64,000 bases of DNA from Planctomycetota bacterium (GTDB taxonomy: Bacteria; Planctomycetota; PLA2; JAEUHO01): NCBI GenBank assembly GCA_029213105.1, contig JARGNS010000001.1, positions 1 through 64,000 on the forward strand, read 5' to 3'. Position 1 is the first letter of the stretch. The number at the start of each line of letters is the position of its first letter. Below, piece by piece: positions 33,301 through 42,487 of the stretch. The position numbers and the translations under genes are program-made. The notes below the pieces were generated by a model that was not told where the DNA came from, did no database searches, and saw nothing but the letters and a program-made list of their open reading frames with translations.

Positions 33301-36300
33301 TGCGACACTCAACACGCTCACTTCGCTGTCCGAGGCGGCGCACGTCGACGAGGTCGGGGAGGTCAACGCCGAGGCGCTCGGTCAGTTGCTCCGGGCGATG
33401 GACAACTCCGACGCGAGCCTCGCCCGCGGCGACGACCTCGACGCGGCGCTGCGCGAGGTCAGCCCCCACCCGATGAAGACGATCGACCGCGCCTCCGAGG
33501 AGTTCGTCGGCACGCTCGCGCAGAACGGGAACTACGGCGCGAAGGCCGCCATCGACCCGCAGTTGTCCTCCACGGTCTTCCTCGTGGCTGAGGACGTCAT
33601 CGCGGCTGCGAAGGCCTCCGGCGACCCCGAGAAGGTCAAGCTCGCCGAGGAGGCGGCTGCCGCCATGGACCGCCTCGGTCTGGGTCAGGCACTGACCTTG
33701 ACCCCGAAGACTGCCGACCTCCGGGTCAAGGACGCGGTCGGGGCGGACAAGGCGTTCAACACCCGGGATCGTGTGCTGGTCTTGCGGCGCACCCTGCAGC
33801 TGCTCGATGACGTCGAGGACGGTCGGGGCATGCGCGAGCGGGTCTTCCAGGGCCGCCTGCTGGCTCCGATCGAGAGCATCGGCAACACGAAGGTCACCGA
33901 CATCGAGGGGATGCCGCGAGGCATGACCACGCGGGCCGCGGTCGACGTGCTCGGCCCCGTGTCTGACGAGACGCTCGAAGCTGGTCTCAAGACCAGCCGC
34001 ATGGGCGACGCGGCCAAGGCCGAGGTGCGCGAGAAGCTCAAGACGCTCCGCGAGTGGCACTCGGACTTCACCAAGGCAATCGACGACAACACCATCCTCG
34101 ACAAGGATGTCAACAAGGCGCTGCGTCAGCGCTTCGAGGACCTCGGTATCGCGTCGATGACTGGGCGGCTCTTCGAAGGCCCGTCGACCGGGGCTCGGTA
34201 CCGCCAGGTCGTGAAGTCGATCCGTGGTGACGTGAGCGCTGTCTCCGGCGCCTCCCCGATGCGGGCCAAGGTCGCGCAGGGTCTCGCCGGCGTCCTGACC
34301 TACAACTACTCCCGCGGCCGGGCGATGCAGGAGTTCGCACGCGCGATGGTCGACGAGGACGCGCTCAAGCTCGCAGGGCTGAGCGTCGACGCCTTCCTCG
34401 ACCCCAACGGCGGAGCCCACCGGCTCCGGCGGTTCGCGGCGGCCGTGCAGGTCGGCGGGCGCGAGACGGTGATGAACTTCCTCGGCGGTCTGCCGGGCGG
34501 CTCGAAGGTCTCTGGCGACCTCTCCCGGTCCGCGGTCTCGCAGAACTCTGCGCGAGCGGCCGCGACCCAGATGCTGGCCGACGGTCAGGATGAGTGGTCC
34601 ACCGCGACCGCCATCCAGAACGCCGTGGCACGGAAGCTCCGCGCCCGGCACGCCGCGCTCGTGGAGGGCGGCGACGAGGCGCGTGCGCTCGAGGTCTGGG
34701 AGCAGGCTCAGGAGGTCGCGAAGCCGGAGTGGCAGGAGACGCTCGTCCAGTGGATGCACCGGTCGGCAGACGAGTACAACCGGGCACGCGATGCGGGCGA
34801 GACGCCTAACCTCGACGAGTTCGAGCTTCCGGTCGGCATCGACCCGTCCATCCTGCGGACAGGCGACGCTGAGGCGCGCCCGACCGCGGCTGTGAAGGCG
34901 TGGGTCGACGACGTGTACGACCCTGCCTACGGCAAGATGCCGCCGAAGGAGGCAACTGACCCGGAGCTGACCCCCACGGCGAAGCAGGGCAAGCGCACGA
35001 CGCGCCCCGCCCTCTCGGCCGAGGACAAGAAGGGCGTCACGGCGATCCTCGACAACATGGTCCGCTACATGGCTGGCGTCACGTCCGACATGTCGAAGCG
35101 GCAGGTCGAGGCGGTGGTCGGCTCGTGGCTCGACGACAACATCAAGAACGTCCGCCGGGTCGGCGGAGAGACCCAGTACCGCAAGCAGTTCGACGCGCTA
35201 CGCGGCGAGTTCGAGACGATGGTCGAGGACCGGGTGCGTGAGCTTGTCGGCGACGGCCCCGTCACGGACGCCGCGCGGCGCACCGCGCAGCTCGACGCTC
35301 TGGACAGCATCCTCCCGGTCATGACTGAGGCTGAGGCCATCATCCTCACGGGGTCGTACAAGGACTTCATTCAGGACGCCATCCTGACGGCGCGGTTCGG
35401 TGACGAGTTCGAGGCGCGGCGCCTGTTCCAGGGCGCGGGGTCAGCTGCGACAAGCCGCACGGCGCAGGCCGTGATTCAGGCCGCTCATGACGGTCGAGAG
35501 GTTACGTTCCAGCAGCAGCGAGGTGCGACGTTCCAGGTGCTGCAAGACATCTACGGCATCGCTGAGCGGGCTGTCGCAGCGATCAAGAACAAGCGCAAGA
35601 AGTCGGATGTTCACACCCTGCTGACCTTGGAGAGGCTCGAAGGTCTCGGGCTCGACGCGGACCTCGACGACGCAATGGATATCGAGGGGTTTATCTCGCT
35701 TGTGGCGAAGATGTACCTCGACGAGCCCGACCGCGACGTGTGGGTGAAGTCTGTCCGTGACCTTGTCGCGCTGAACGTGTCGCGACGACACCCGTCAGAG
35801 TACAACCGCACCCCCGGCGTCGGCGGGCGGACGACCCGCCCCTCGGGCTGGGGAGCCCGGCAGCCGGATACCTACCCAGCGCGCAGCGCCCGTCTCGACG
35901 TGAAGCGGCTGCTCGCCCAGACGAGTGCGGGTCGTCAGTGGTGGCGGGCTGCCCGCCCCACGCTCGGCGGCGTCACGCAGGCCGCTGATGTCAGGCGATC
36001 GGAGATGTTCTCGAACTTGGGGACCCGATCCCCGCTGTTCGTTAAGTGGTTCGAAGGGTCGAAGGTCGTCGATGACTCGGGCCGAGCCGCTCCGATGTGG
36101 CTGCGCGGCACTACGCCTACGGGTGAGGCCGCGGTTACGGACGGCCCGTTGGGGCGCGGAGTCTACGGCGATGACGCGCTGACAGAGCGTCGGATATTCA
36201 GCAACGGCGAAGATGACCCCGCCGGGGCCGCCTACATGAGGCTCGAGAACCCGCTCGAGGTTCCGGCGATGACCCCCGGCGATGGTTGGTTGAAGTACGA

Positions 36301-39300
36301 CAGCCTCGACGTGGGGTATGAACTGCAGTCGGCGGTCTGGGAGCGCCTCATGCGCGACAAGCACTACCGGGCAGCGAGCATCGTGCTCGACGGTAAGAAA
36401 GTCAAGATCCATGTGGACCACCCCGAGATCATGAAGGCGCTGTCCGCTGAGGCTCGCGAGGCGGGTCACGACGGCATCATCGTCAAGTCTTCCTTGTCTT
36501 ACCACGAGAACGGCTCGCCAGTCGTCTACTTCGCGTTCGACAAGAACGCAGTCAAGATCGCTGATGGTAACGCCGGGTTCGACCCGTCCGACGCGCGGAT
36601 CCTGTTCCAGGCGGCCGAGAACCCCTACGCCGAGGCGAACCGCGACATCCTGTCGGGGCTGGCTGCCGAGGCCGCCCGCCGGCGAGAGGTCGAGGGCCTC
36701 CCGGTCAGCAAGATCCCGGCACGGAAGTTGCCGCGCGACCCCGAGGCGCTGCCTGCGGACACGCACCGCTGGCCGGGCGAGGAGCGAGACGCTCTCGACG
36801 CGACGGTCGACGCAGCGCGACTGCGCGCGGACGTGTCGGGTCTCCCCGAGGCTGCGGAGATCACGGGCACGCAGGCGGCCACCAAGGTCGAGCGGCTCAT
36901 CGGCAAGAGCCGGGACGACGAGCGCCAGTACTTCTACGACCTCATCGAGTGGCTCTCCGAGAAGGCGGAGCGCGATGCTGGCGTCAACATCGGCGACTTC
37001 CGCCGCATGGCGCCCGAGGGTATGACCGACGACGAGGTCAAGAAGGTCTACAAGACCTTCATGGACGAGAAGGTCATCGTCCCGAGCAAGAAGAAGGGCC
37101 GCCGCGACGTGAGCCCCGAGGAGGTCGCGAAGGCTCAGACCTTCATCGACGCGCTCATCTACGACATGAGCGAAGAGGGGATCATCGAGTCCCTCGACGT
37201 CGCTGGCCGAGTCAGCCGGCTGGACCTCGACTCCCTGACCCGCCCCGAGACCATCAAGGACGCGGCGGTGCGCGACGTGGTCGAGAAGCTCAAGAAGTAC
37301 GCTCCTCAGGAGCTGGACGACATGGTCGAGGCGCGGGCGCCTACGTTCACCGCCGAGGTCAAGAAGCTCGAGAAGGAGCTTCGCCGGGTCGAGCAGTTCC
37401 AGAAGGACGCGGTCAAGTCTCTCAAGGATCTGAAGGACAAGCGCAAGCGCACCCTGCGGCAGGGCACCATCAACCGTTACGAGCAGGAGAAGCTCCGCCT
37501 GCGTGACGCGCTCGACCGCCTCAAGGCGCGGCGCGACGCGGACGCAGAGGCGCACGCCAACCTCGGCAGCGTCGCTGCGGAGGCTCGCGCCCGCAAGGCT
37601 ACGTCCGACGGCGCCGGCGGCGTTGGCGGGCCGCCTCCGGGCGCTGCGGGCGACGCCCCGCTGGAGGGCTCGAACTCGAACGCCAAGGGCATGGCGTACT
37701 TCCTGTCTGATGGAAGCGCGCTACTCTACGCGTTCAAGAACGCGGACGCGTCCACGGGCCTGCACGAGATGGCGCACGTGATGCGGCGCAACCTGCGCCA
37801 GACGCACCTCGAGACCACGCTGGATTGGGCCAACGACTTCCTCGAGGCCGAGGGCCTCAGCCCGGTGCGGTTGAACGCGCAAGGCAACTTCGAGGGAGAG
37901 GTTCGCTCGGTCATCAACGCCGAGGAGCTGTTCGCCGAGGGCTTCGAGCGCTACCTCCGCGAGGGGGTCGCACCGACGTCTGCGCTGGAGAAGGTCTTCT
38001 CGGTCATCCGCGGCCTGATGGCGAAGATCTACTCCGCCATCACGGACGAGGCGATCAACGTCGAGATCAGCGACGAGATGTACAACGTCTTCGACGAGAT
38101 CTTCGGCGCCCAGCGGAAGCTCACGCTGGACCAGCTCCCCGAGGTCCAGCGTTACCTTGACTTCCAGCGCGCGAGCGAGGGCGGTGAGATGCGGCGCGGC
38201 GGTCGTATCGTTGAGCAGTCCCCTGTGGAGGAGACCGCTGTCGACCACATGCGGCAGACCTTCCGCAGCCTCGATGACTACCGCGCTCGGTTCGGGATGC
38301 CGTACGGTGACCCGAAGACGGACCTGACGCAGGGTCCCGGCGCCGAGACCCACCGGTCGAAGCCGCTGGGTCCGGTCTCCCGCCGGGCGCTGAGCCTCGG
38401 TGAGGTCTCTGAGCGCATGGGCAAGGACCCATCCCAGTGGTCGGCCAAGGAGCGCGCCCTGGCGTTCGCTGACAAGGCCGCAATCGGGGTCGCCTCGGGC
38501 GTCCAGGCGGTCGCCTTCGGGCTGTTCTTCGGCGGCGACGCTGAGCGCGCCTACCGGGCACTCCCGGTCGCGGCGCGCTCCCACCTGCGCGGTCCGATGC
38601 GCGAGCTGGAGGAGATGCTCGCTGACCTCTCCATGCTCACGGTCGACTCGAGCCGACTGGTCGGCGACCAGCGCGAGCGCGCTGTCTCCAACATCGTGAA
38701 GTTCTTCCGCGGTGCCTCGGTCCAGATGCAGACCGGAGCACAGCGCGGCCGACGCACGAAGTCCGCCTTCGTGGACTCCGAGCAGCACCTCATCCGCCTG
38801 TTCACCCGGGTCTTCGACGCGATCGACGACGAGAGCCTCAAGGCTCTGGATGTGGACGCTGAGGCCGTGCTCGCGAAGATCGCTGGCGCAGACCGGGTCC
38901 CCGGGCACTCCTCCAGCGGCGCGCTCAGCGGCCTCTGGCAGGGGTACCGCGTCTCGCGCCCCGAGGTCTCCTCTCGGACCTCCGAGGCGTTCGCCGGCGG
39001 CCTCGTCATCAGCGACGACACCCGTGCGCGGCTGCAGGTGGTCGAGGGCTCGACCGAGTCGGTCCCCGAGTTGTTCGACGACACGCTCGGCAACATCTTC
39101 AAGGCGCTGACCGGGCAGAACCTCGGCAAGGGCGGTCTCGTCCCCGAGGAGGCCCAGAAGGTTGCAGCCCTGATGGTCTTCCACGCCGGCGGGACCCAGA
39201 TCCGCAAGGGCGGAGAGGTCTTCACCGCGGCCGACCTGCGCGCTGGGGCCTACGGCCTCGACGCCATCTACAACGGCTCCGTGGTCACGAAGAACGGGGT

Positions 39301-42013
39301 CACGGTCGAGATCCCCGGGCTGCTCAAGGCCGGCGTGTCGCCCGACAAGGCGATGCCGGCCTTCCTCATGATGGGCGTCTCCGGCTACACGCACGGACTG
39401 TACCAGGACATGCGCGTGCTGGGGATGGGTCTGAACGCAGGCGACGCGAAGGCCTACATGCGCTACGTCGCCGGCAACGCCGCGGTCATGACTACGGCGG
39501 AGGTCGACCGCGCCAAGGCAGTCGCGAAGAACTACGGCCTCAACGCCCGGTTCACGGTCTCCCCCGACAGTGTCGGCGACTTCTACATCCCCGAGACTGC
39601 TCGCGATGAGTTGGCTGCTCGGATGCAGCACGGGATGCGTCAGGTGGGCGCGGAGGGTCAGGACAAGCCGCTCATGCAGTTGATGGGCGCCGTCTACGGC
39701 TACCAGTTGCAGAACCTGATCTACGGCACGGTCGGGTCGCGACAGTCGTTCAAGCTGATGTCGACTCAGGACCTCGGCATCCAGCTGGGCATCTACGCTG
39801 GTGGCGCCGCTGGCGCGGCCGCGGCGACCCGCGTCGGGGCTCTGACCGTGCTCAGCGCAGGCCTGCCGGGCTCGGCTGGTCTGGTGTCCATGGAGCGCGC
39901 CGCAGACATCGCCGACCTCGGCAAGCGGGTCTACGACCACGCACTGAACAAGGGCGGCCCCATCGTCGAGGCTGCCGCATTCAAGGCTTCGTTCCGAGCG
40001 TGGGCCGCAAAGAACGCAGACGAGGCTACCGCGGCCGCGACTGAGTTCCTGTCGCGCGCGAAGCACCGGGTCGAGGTCGCCCCGATCCTCGAGAACCAGG
40101 ACCACATGCTCGCCATCGGCGGCCGGGTCTATAACGCTCAGAACCTGCGCCGGGTCTTCACCCGTGCGGGCCTGTACAGCAACTCCTTCAAGGAGATGAA
40201 GTCCCTCTTCCGCGAGAACTTCTCGAACACTGTGGACCGCGACAGGCTGAGCGAGACGGTCGGTCTGAGCGGCGCGAACCGCCAGTTCTTGGACAGCGCC
40301 GACGAGACCGCTCAGGGCTTCTTCGCCTCCGGCGACGCGAAGCGGATGGGGCGCCGGACGGCAAGCTCTGTCTTCGAGCACGGGGTCGAGTCTGCCGATG
40401 CGTGGGCAGATCTCGAGCGGACCGGCGCCGCCGTGACGTTGATGGAGATGGGCTACGACCCCGAGGCTGCGTCTCGGGTCGTGGTCGAGGCCATCTACGA
40501 CTACCGTGGCTCGATGACCGACGGAGACCGTCACTGGCTTCGGCGCATCCTGATGCCCTTCTGGGCCTTCCGCAAGAACGCGAACACGCAGGCAGCGAAT
40601 CTCGTTGCGACCCCGCGCGGCGCGTACATGGCGACGGCGCTCATGCGGGCGACCCGCTTCGGCGCGGAGGCGGCCACCCACGCGGTCTACGAGACCATCC
40701 TCGGCCCGTACGGGGTCAACGTCACCGCGATGGAGCCCGCGACGCTCGACGCGTACTACGACACCCGCCTCTTCCTCGAGTTCGGTGAGCCGGAGCCGAC
40801 CCCGGAGATCCTCGAGGCGTACCGCGCGTCGCTGCCAGATGAGGACAAGAGCATCTCGGACGAGGCGCTGCTCGAGTACGACTTCGATGGCTGGACCATC
40901 AAGGAGGGCTACGGCGGCTACAGCAAGGTGCCTGAGCACGCCAAGCGCGCTCTGCGGGGCCTGCTGGCATCCAAGTACAGCATCGACGGGGGTGGCCGCT
41001 ACAAGGGTCTTCGCTCCACCATGGCGTCCTCTGAGGCCATGGCTGAGTTCGCGAAGCTCGGCGCCGAGATGTCGGTTCGCGACGAGGCGAGCCGGTCGGC
41101 CCTGCCCGGCTGGGTGCGGCTGCGTCCGACCGTCCAGGTCCCGGTGCCGGTCTTGACCGAGGACCTCGAGGTCTCGCTCCGACGCGGCATGGGCGACAGC
41201 CTGTACTTCATGATGCCGGACAACTTCATGATGTCCGCCATCGACCACGCATCTGCGACGTTCGCCACCATGTACCTCGGCGGCCAGATCGCGCTCGAAG
41301 GCGTGCGCGAGGTCGCAGGTGACCCTGAGGCGAACGTCACGAAGGCTGACGGCTACCGGATGCTCAACGCATTCGCCCCGATCGTCGACGTGCGCGACTA
41401 CGGCAGCCCGTTCAGCAAGCTGCTCTTCTCCGCGGTCGAGTACGGCACGATGGAGCGGGCGCCGCGGGTTCGGCTGGACCCGCGCATCGCGCGTCTCATC
41501 GAGGGCAGCTCCGGCTTCGAACTGGAGCACGAGGGCGAGCGGGTCAACAGCCCCGGCACCGCGTTCGCGTACAAGACCTTCGCCGGCGCCGCGAGCGCCG
41601 CTGGGTCGATCTTCGCAGGGGTCGAGGTCGACGAGTCCGCTCGACGCGCCTTCGCTCGCCCAGTCAAGGTCGAGGTCATCGACGGCAAGCGCACGATCGT
41701 GCCCTACGAGGGCGTCAGCTACGACGGCACCGCCTCCGAGTTCACCGACGACAGCCGCACGGTCGGGTACACCCCGTACCTGAGCGGGATGGGCGCGCTC
41801 TACTTCGAGTACACGCCGCTCGGTCAGGTGAACAAGTTCATGCTGAAGCACCGCGACACGACGCTGGAGCAGGCCATGTCGACCGACCCCGAGCTTCGCA
41901 ACGCGGTGCTCGAGCTTCTCGGTGAGTCCGCGCGGGTCTCCGGCATCGGCGTCCTGCCGGCTGATCGGGCGCGCGCAGCCAAGATGGGCAAGCCGTACAT
42001 CAACCTGAAGTGA
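30359..42013 (+). CDS. Giant polyvalent virion protein with lysozyme, ADP-ribosyltransferase-like and zincin domains
   Basis: 3,884 residues from the ATG at 30359 (GGTGAG upstream; a GTG two codons earlier is possible). Domains: GH24 lysozyme at about 400-562, with the T4-type triad intact as E409 (KEEGF), D418 (VYDD) and T439 (TPTIGYGH). An ADP-ribosyltransferase-like domain at about 1880-2083 (SPLFVKWFEGSKVV, MWLRGT, GRGVYGDD), of the type seen in phage polyvalent proteins, with Arg where His is usual in the H-G-T motif. A zincin at about 2445-2560 (H2469-E-M-A-H2473, then EELFAEGFERY). Long helical and some hydrophobic stretches lie between, with no RNA polymerase motif seen. It probably enters the cell with the DNA: the lysozyme would open the wall and the other domains act on host targets. 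Confidence 0.85.
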   Translation: MPYLKTLSKRAGEPLRPSGDAEVEPVVTVAEGSDEEFFTPDYGEAEEVLPSAGATAEQPKDPTKKALFHGVFDVLDRSLKDGDARKALYTKVAADTGHEFVKGVRRLSEDEGDGGGLIEDLTLAAAAFPVTRPLAALAKSAFDPVRTNDISDYMIRGESGDEATTTRLRDAKVSDEVKAELEKSGRQALAVRGARDIVTDSVMDHLRAAYVSEADSPEAGKARFDAQMERWRALKEKSTGEKVTTREMEHEIAFMVDQRLGGAVQGEGPLMSIARSSVKDTGNLVEATLVRNMAAAQPLLSGDDETDRIDPNRILESEEGLETVLPETTAERAERLIEEVGLLAPQVIEDQIRQGNLDYTLVPNFSDMTTKAVAETGAAPTTKNSVAVTAGDAQALATPMIQELLHKEEGFRGTVYDDLNPQTNNGPITAYGDALGTPTIGYGHAISADERDRFEKYLSGGEVMSKEDAVALFFEDVDEHQTWLPKIKKPVTPEMITALTSLAFNAGPNHPDVGKVINAINEGDYQKASEALRDGVATSKGKFLQGLKDRRGREADLFLSGGLPTEPVEGEVTEVEAVDIDSDIIDLGSGDVEINKFEEMTGTQMTEVEGGFFAAMKDLDDYGLKPATGSQSWMRATKALRVIQENNPETYDKLKGFGDLPSGQGFYALERELQRDFQTEMASRRRGGEEIDPVKERAQLRARTAEVIASARTEGLWATPSLVSRNYLMGIDEVPEELGLIEAAVTPLIEIVGAVDDEVIYRQESAAMVTLNALDAAPILGQSYNLGVLENYVAPAAMEFYEDPSVAAAASLGLKTAALGSSLSVVGQVALRASGEMTEMHAAGVRGVTERSNLVEFSMDMSSRFGEWAVTSDAGEAVLTAAVKRDLVPFIPDGLTAVDERQRVLAATDVVRAGYKLAGVPIGFAAAVAHPDLLLPLSSTIGAVPDAIKAYRGLSKVEKAGEALGRTKLSEINAVGLERMAATLNTLTSLSEAAHVDEVGEVNAEALGQLLRAMDNSDASLARGDDLDAALREVSPHPMKTIDRASEEFVGTLAQNGNYGAKAAIDPQLSSTVFLVAEDVIAAAKASGDPEKVKLAEEAAAAMDRLGLGQALTLTPKTADLRVKDAVGADKAFNTRDRVLVLRRTLQLLDDVEDGRGMRERVFQGRLLAPIESIGNTKVTDIEGMPRGMTTRAAVDVLGPVSDETLEAGLKTSRMGDAAKAEVREKLKTLREWHSDFTKAIDDNTILDKDVNKALRQRFEDLGIASMTGRLFEGPSTGARYRQVVKSIRGDVSAVSGASPMRAKVAQGLAGVLTYNYSRGRAMQEFARAMVDEDALKLAGLSVDAFLDPNGGAHRLRRFAAAVQVGGRETVMNFLGGLPGGSKVSGDLSRSAVSQNSARAAATQMLADGQDEWSTATAIQNAVARKLRARHAALVEGGDEARALEVWEQAQEVAKPEWQETLVQWMHRSADEYNRARDAGETPNLDEFELPVGIDPSILRTGDAEARPTAAVKAWVDDVYDPAYGKMPPKEATDPELTPTAKQGKRTTRPALSAEDKKGVTAILDNMVRYMAGVTSDMSKRQVEAVVGSWLDDNIKNVRRVGGETQYRKQFDALRGEFETMVEDRVRELVGDGPVTDAARRTAQLDALDSILPVMTEAEAIILTGSYKDFIQDAILTARFGDEFEARRLFQGAGSAATSRTAQAVIQAAHDGREVTFQQQRGATFQVLQDIYGIAERAVAAIKNKRKKSDVHTLLTLERLEGLGLDADLDDAMDIEGFISLVAKMYLDEPDRDVWVKSVRDLVALNVSRRHPSEYNRTPGVGGRTTRPSGWGARQPDTYPARSARLDVKRLLAQTSAGRQWWRAARPTLGGVTQAADVRRSEMFSNLGTRSPLFVKWFEGSKVVDDSGRAAPMWLRGTTPTGEAAVTDGPLGRGVYGDDALTERRIFSNGEDDPAGAAYMRLENPLEVPAMTPGDGWLKYDSLDVGYELQSAVWERLMRDKHYRAASIVLDGKKVKIHVDHPEIMKALSAEAREAGHDGIIVKSSLSYHENGSPVVYFAFDKNAVKIADGNAGFDPSDARILFQAAENPYAEANRDILSGLAAEAARRREVEGLPVSKIPARKLPRDPEALPADTHRWPGEERDALDATVDAARLRADVSGLPEAAEITGTQAATKVERLIGKSRDDERQYFYDLIEWLSEKAERDAGVNIGDFRRMAPEGMTDDEVKKVYKTFMDEKVIVPSKKKGRRDVSPEEVAKAQTFIDALIYDMSEEGIIESLDVAGRVSRLDLDSLTRPETIKDAAVRDVVEKLKKYAPQELDDMVEARAPTFTAEVKKLEKELRRVEQFQKDAVKSLKDLKDKRKRTLRQGTINRYEQEKLRLRDALDRLKARRDADAEAHANLGSVAAEARARKATSDGAGGVGGPPPGAAGDAPLEGSNSNAKGMAYFLSDGSALLYAFKNADASTGLHEMAHVMRRNLRQTHLETTLDWANDFLEAEGLSPVRLNAQGNFEGEVRSVINAEELFAEGFERYLREGVAPTSALEKVFSVIRGLMAKIYSAITDEAINVEISDEMYNVFDEIFGAQRKLTLDQLPEVQRYLDFQRASEGGEMRRGGRIVEQSPVEETAVDHMRQTFRSLDDYRARFGMPYGDPKTDLTQGPGAETHRSKPLGPVSRRALSLGEVSERMGKDPSQWSAKERALAFADKAAIGVASGVQAVAFGLFFGGDAERAYRALPVAARSHLRGPMRELEEMLADLSMLTVDSSRLVGDQRERAVSNIVKFFRGASVQMQTGAQRGRRTKSAFVDSEQHLIRLFTRVFDAIDDESLKALDVDAEAVLAKIAGADRVPGHSSSGALSGLWQGYRVSRPEVSSRTSEAFAGGLVISDDTRARLQVVEGSTESVPELFDDTLGNIFKALTGQNLGKGGLVPEEAQKVAALMVFHAGGTQIRKGGEVFTAADLRAGAYGLDAIYNGSVVTKNGVTVEIPGLLKAGVSPDKAMPAFLMMGVSGYTHGLYQDMRVLGMGLNAGDAKAYMRYVAGNAAVMTTAEVDRAKAVAKNYGLNARFTVSPDSVGDFYIPETARDELAARMQHGMRQVGAEGQDKPLMQLMGAVYGYQLQNLIYGTVGSRQSFKLMSTQDLGIQLGIYAGGAAGAAAATRVGALTVLSAGLPGSAGLVSMERAADIADLGKRVYDHALNKGGPIVEAAAFKASFRAWAAKNADEATAAATEFLSRAKHRVEVAPILENQDHMLAIGGRVYNAQNLRRVFTRAGLYSNSFKEMKSLFRENFSNTVDRDRLSETVGLSGANRQFLDSADETAQGFFASGDAKRMGRRTASSVFEHGVESADAWADLERTGAAVTLMEMGYDPEAASRVVVEAIYDYRGSMTDGDRHWLRRILMPFWAFRKNANTQAANLVATPRGAYMATALMRATRFGAEAATHAVYETILGPYGVNVTAMEPATLDAYYDTRLFLEFGEPEPTPEILEAYRASLPDEDKSISDEALLEYDFDGWTIKEGYGGYSKVPEHAKRALRGLLASKYSIDGGGRYKGLRSTMASSEAMAEFAKLGAEMSVRDEASRSALPGWVRLRPTVQVPVPVLTEDLEVSLRRGMGDSLYFMMPDNFMMSAIDHASATFATMYLGGQIALEGVREVAGDPEANVTKADGYRMLNAFAPIVDVRDYGSPFSKLLFSAVEYGTMERAPRVRLDPRIARLIEGSSGFELEHEGERVNSPGTAFAYKTFAGAASAAGSIFAGVEVDESARRAFARPVKVEVIDGKRTIVPYEGVSYDGTASEFTDDSRTVGYTPYLSGMGALYFEYTPLGQVNKFMLKHRDTTLEQAMSTDPELRNAVLELLGESARVSGIGVLPADRARAAKMGKPYINLK

Positions 42014-42019
42014 TAGACT
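42011..42019 (+). promoter_or_regulatory. Extended -10 promoter element
   Basis: TGATAGACT, overlapping the stop codon of the giant gene and 20 bases before the ATG at 42039; fits TGNTANANT. No -35. Confidence 0.4.
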
Positions 42020-42038
42020 ACCCGCACAGGAGACCCAC

Positions 42039-42482
42039 ATGGGCAACCACTCGAACTCTGGCTGGTCCCGGCGCGGCTACGCTGCCGACGACGACGCGAG
42101 CCTCACCACTTCCTACCTGGCTGTCGCGGTCGGGACCAACTCCGCCGTCGCGCGGTCTTCGGGCTTCCCCGACGACTGCCACATCTACGATGTGACGTTC
42201 GAGCTTTCGGCGATGCCGACCTCGAGCGGCATCCCGACGAAGCTCACGTTCTACATCGCCCGGGACTCCGGCGGCACGCAGCCGCTCACCCCTGTCTACG
42301 AGGTCGACATCGTCAAGGCGCTCGGCGCCGTGGCCGCGACCGGTGGCGCGTACCAGCGCGTCGAAGCTGAAGTCTGGTCTGACGACTACACTGGCCCCCT
42401 CGAGCGCGGGGACCTCTACGTGGTCGCGAAGGTCGATGTCGGCACTGCGACGGCCGAGACCCGGGTCAAGTGGCGCAGCTGA
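42039..42482 (+). CDS. Small beta-rich structural protein (147 aa), paralogue of the 9764-10168 product
   Basis: 147 residues, AGGAG before the ATG. The core TFYIARDSGGTQPLTPVYE and the final strands (ERGDLYVVAKVDVGTATAE) match in pattern the protein at 9764-10168. Beta-sandwich virion protein by composition. It is the last gene of the rightward structural transcript and converges on tRNA-Leu six bases later. Confidence 0.6.
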   Translation: MGNHSNSGWSRRGYAADDDASLTTSYLAVAVGTNSAVARSSGFPDDCHIYDVTFELSAMPTSSGIPTKLTFYIARDSGGTQPLTPVYEVDIVKALGAVAATGGAYQRVEAEVWSDDYTGPLERGDLYVVAKVDVGTATAETRVKWRS

Positions 42483-42487
42483 GCGAG

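Noticed and set aside
30359..42013. Giant protein as an N4-type virion RNA polymerase
   Set aside because: Length is similar, but no single-subunit RNA polymerase motifs were found; lysozyme, ART-like and zincin domains fit a polyvalent protein instead.
37721..42046. 1,441-codon open frame antisense to the giant gene
   Set aside because: High third-position GC in the sense gene keeps the antisense frame open; the translation is low-complexity (Arg, Val, Leu, Asp, His) with no domain or ribosome site, and the sense frame has clear domains.
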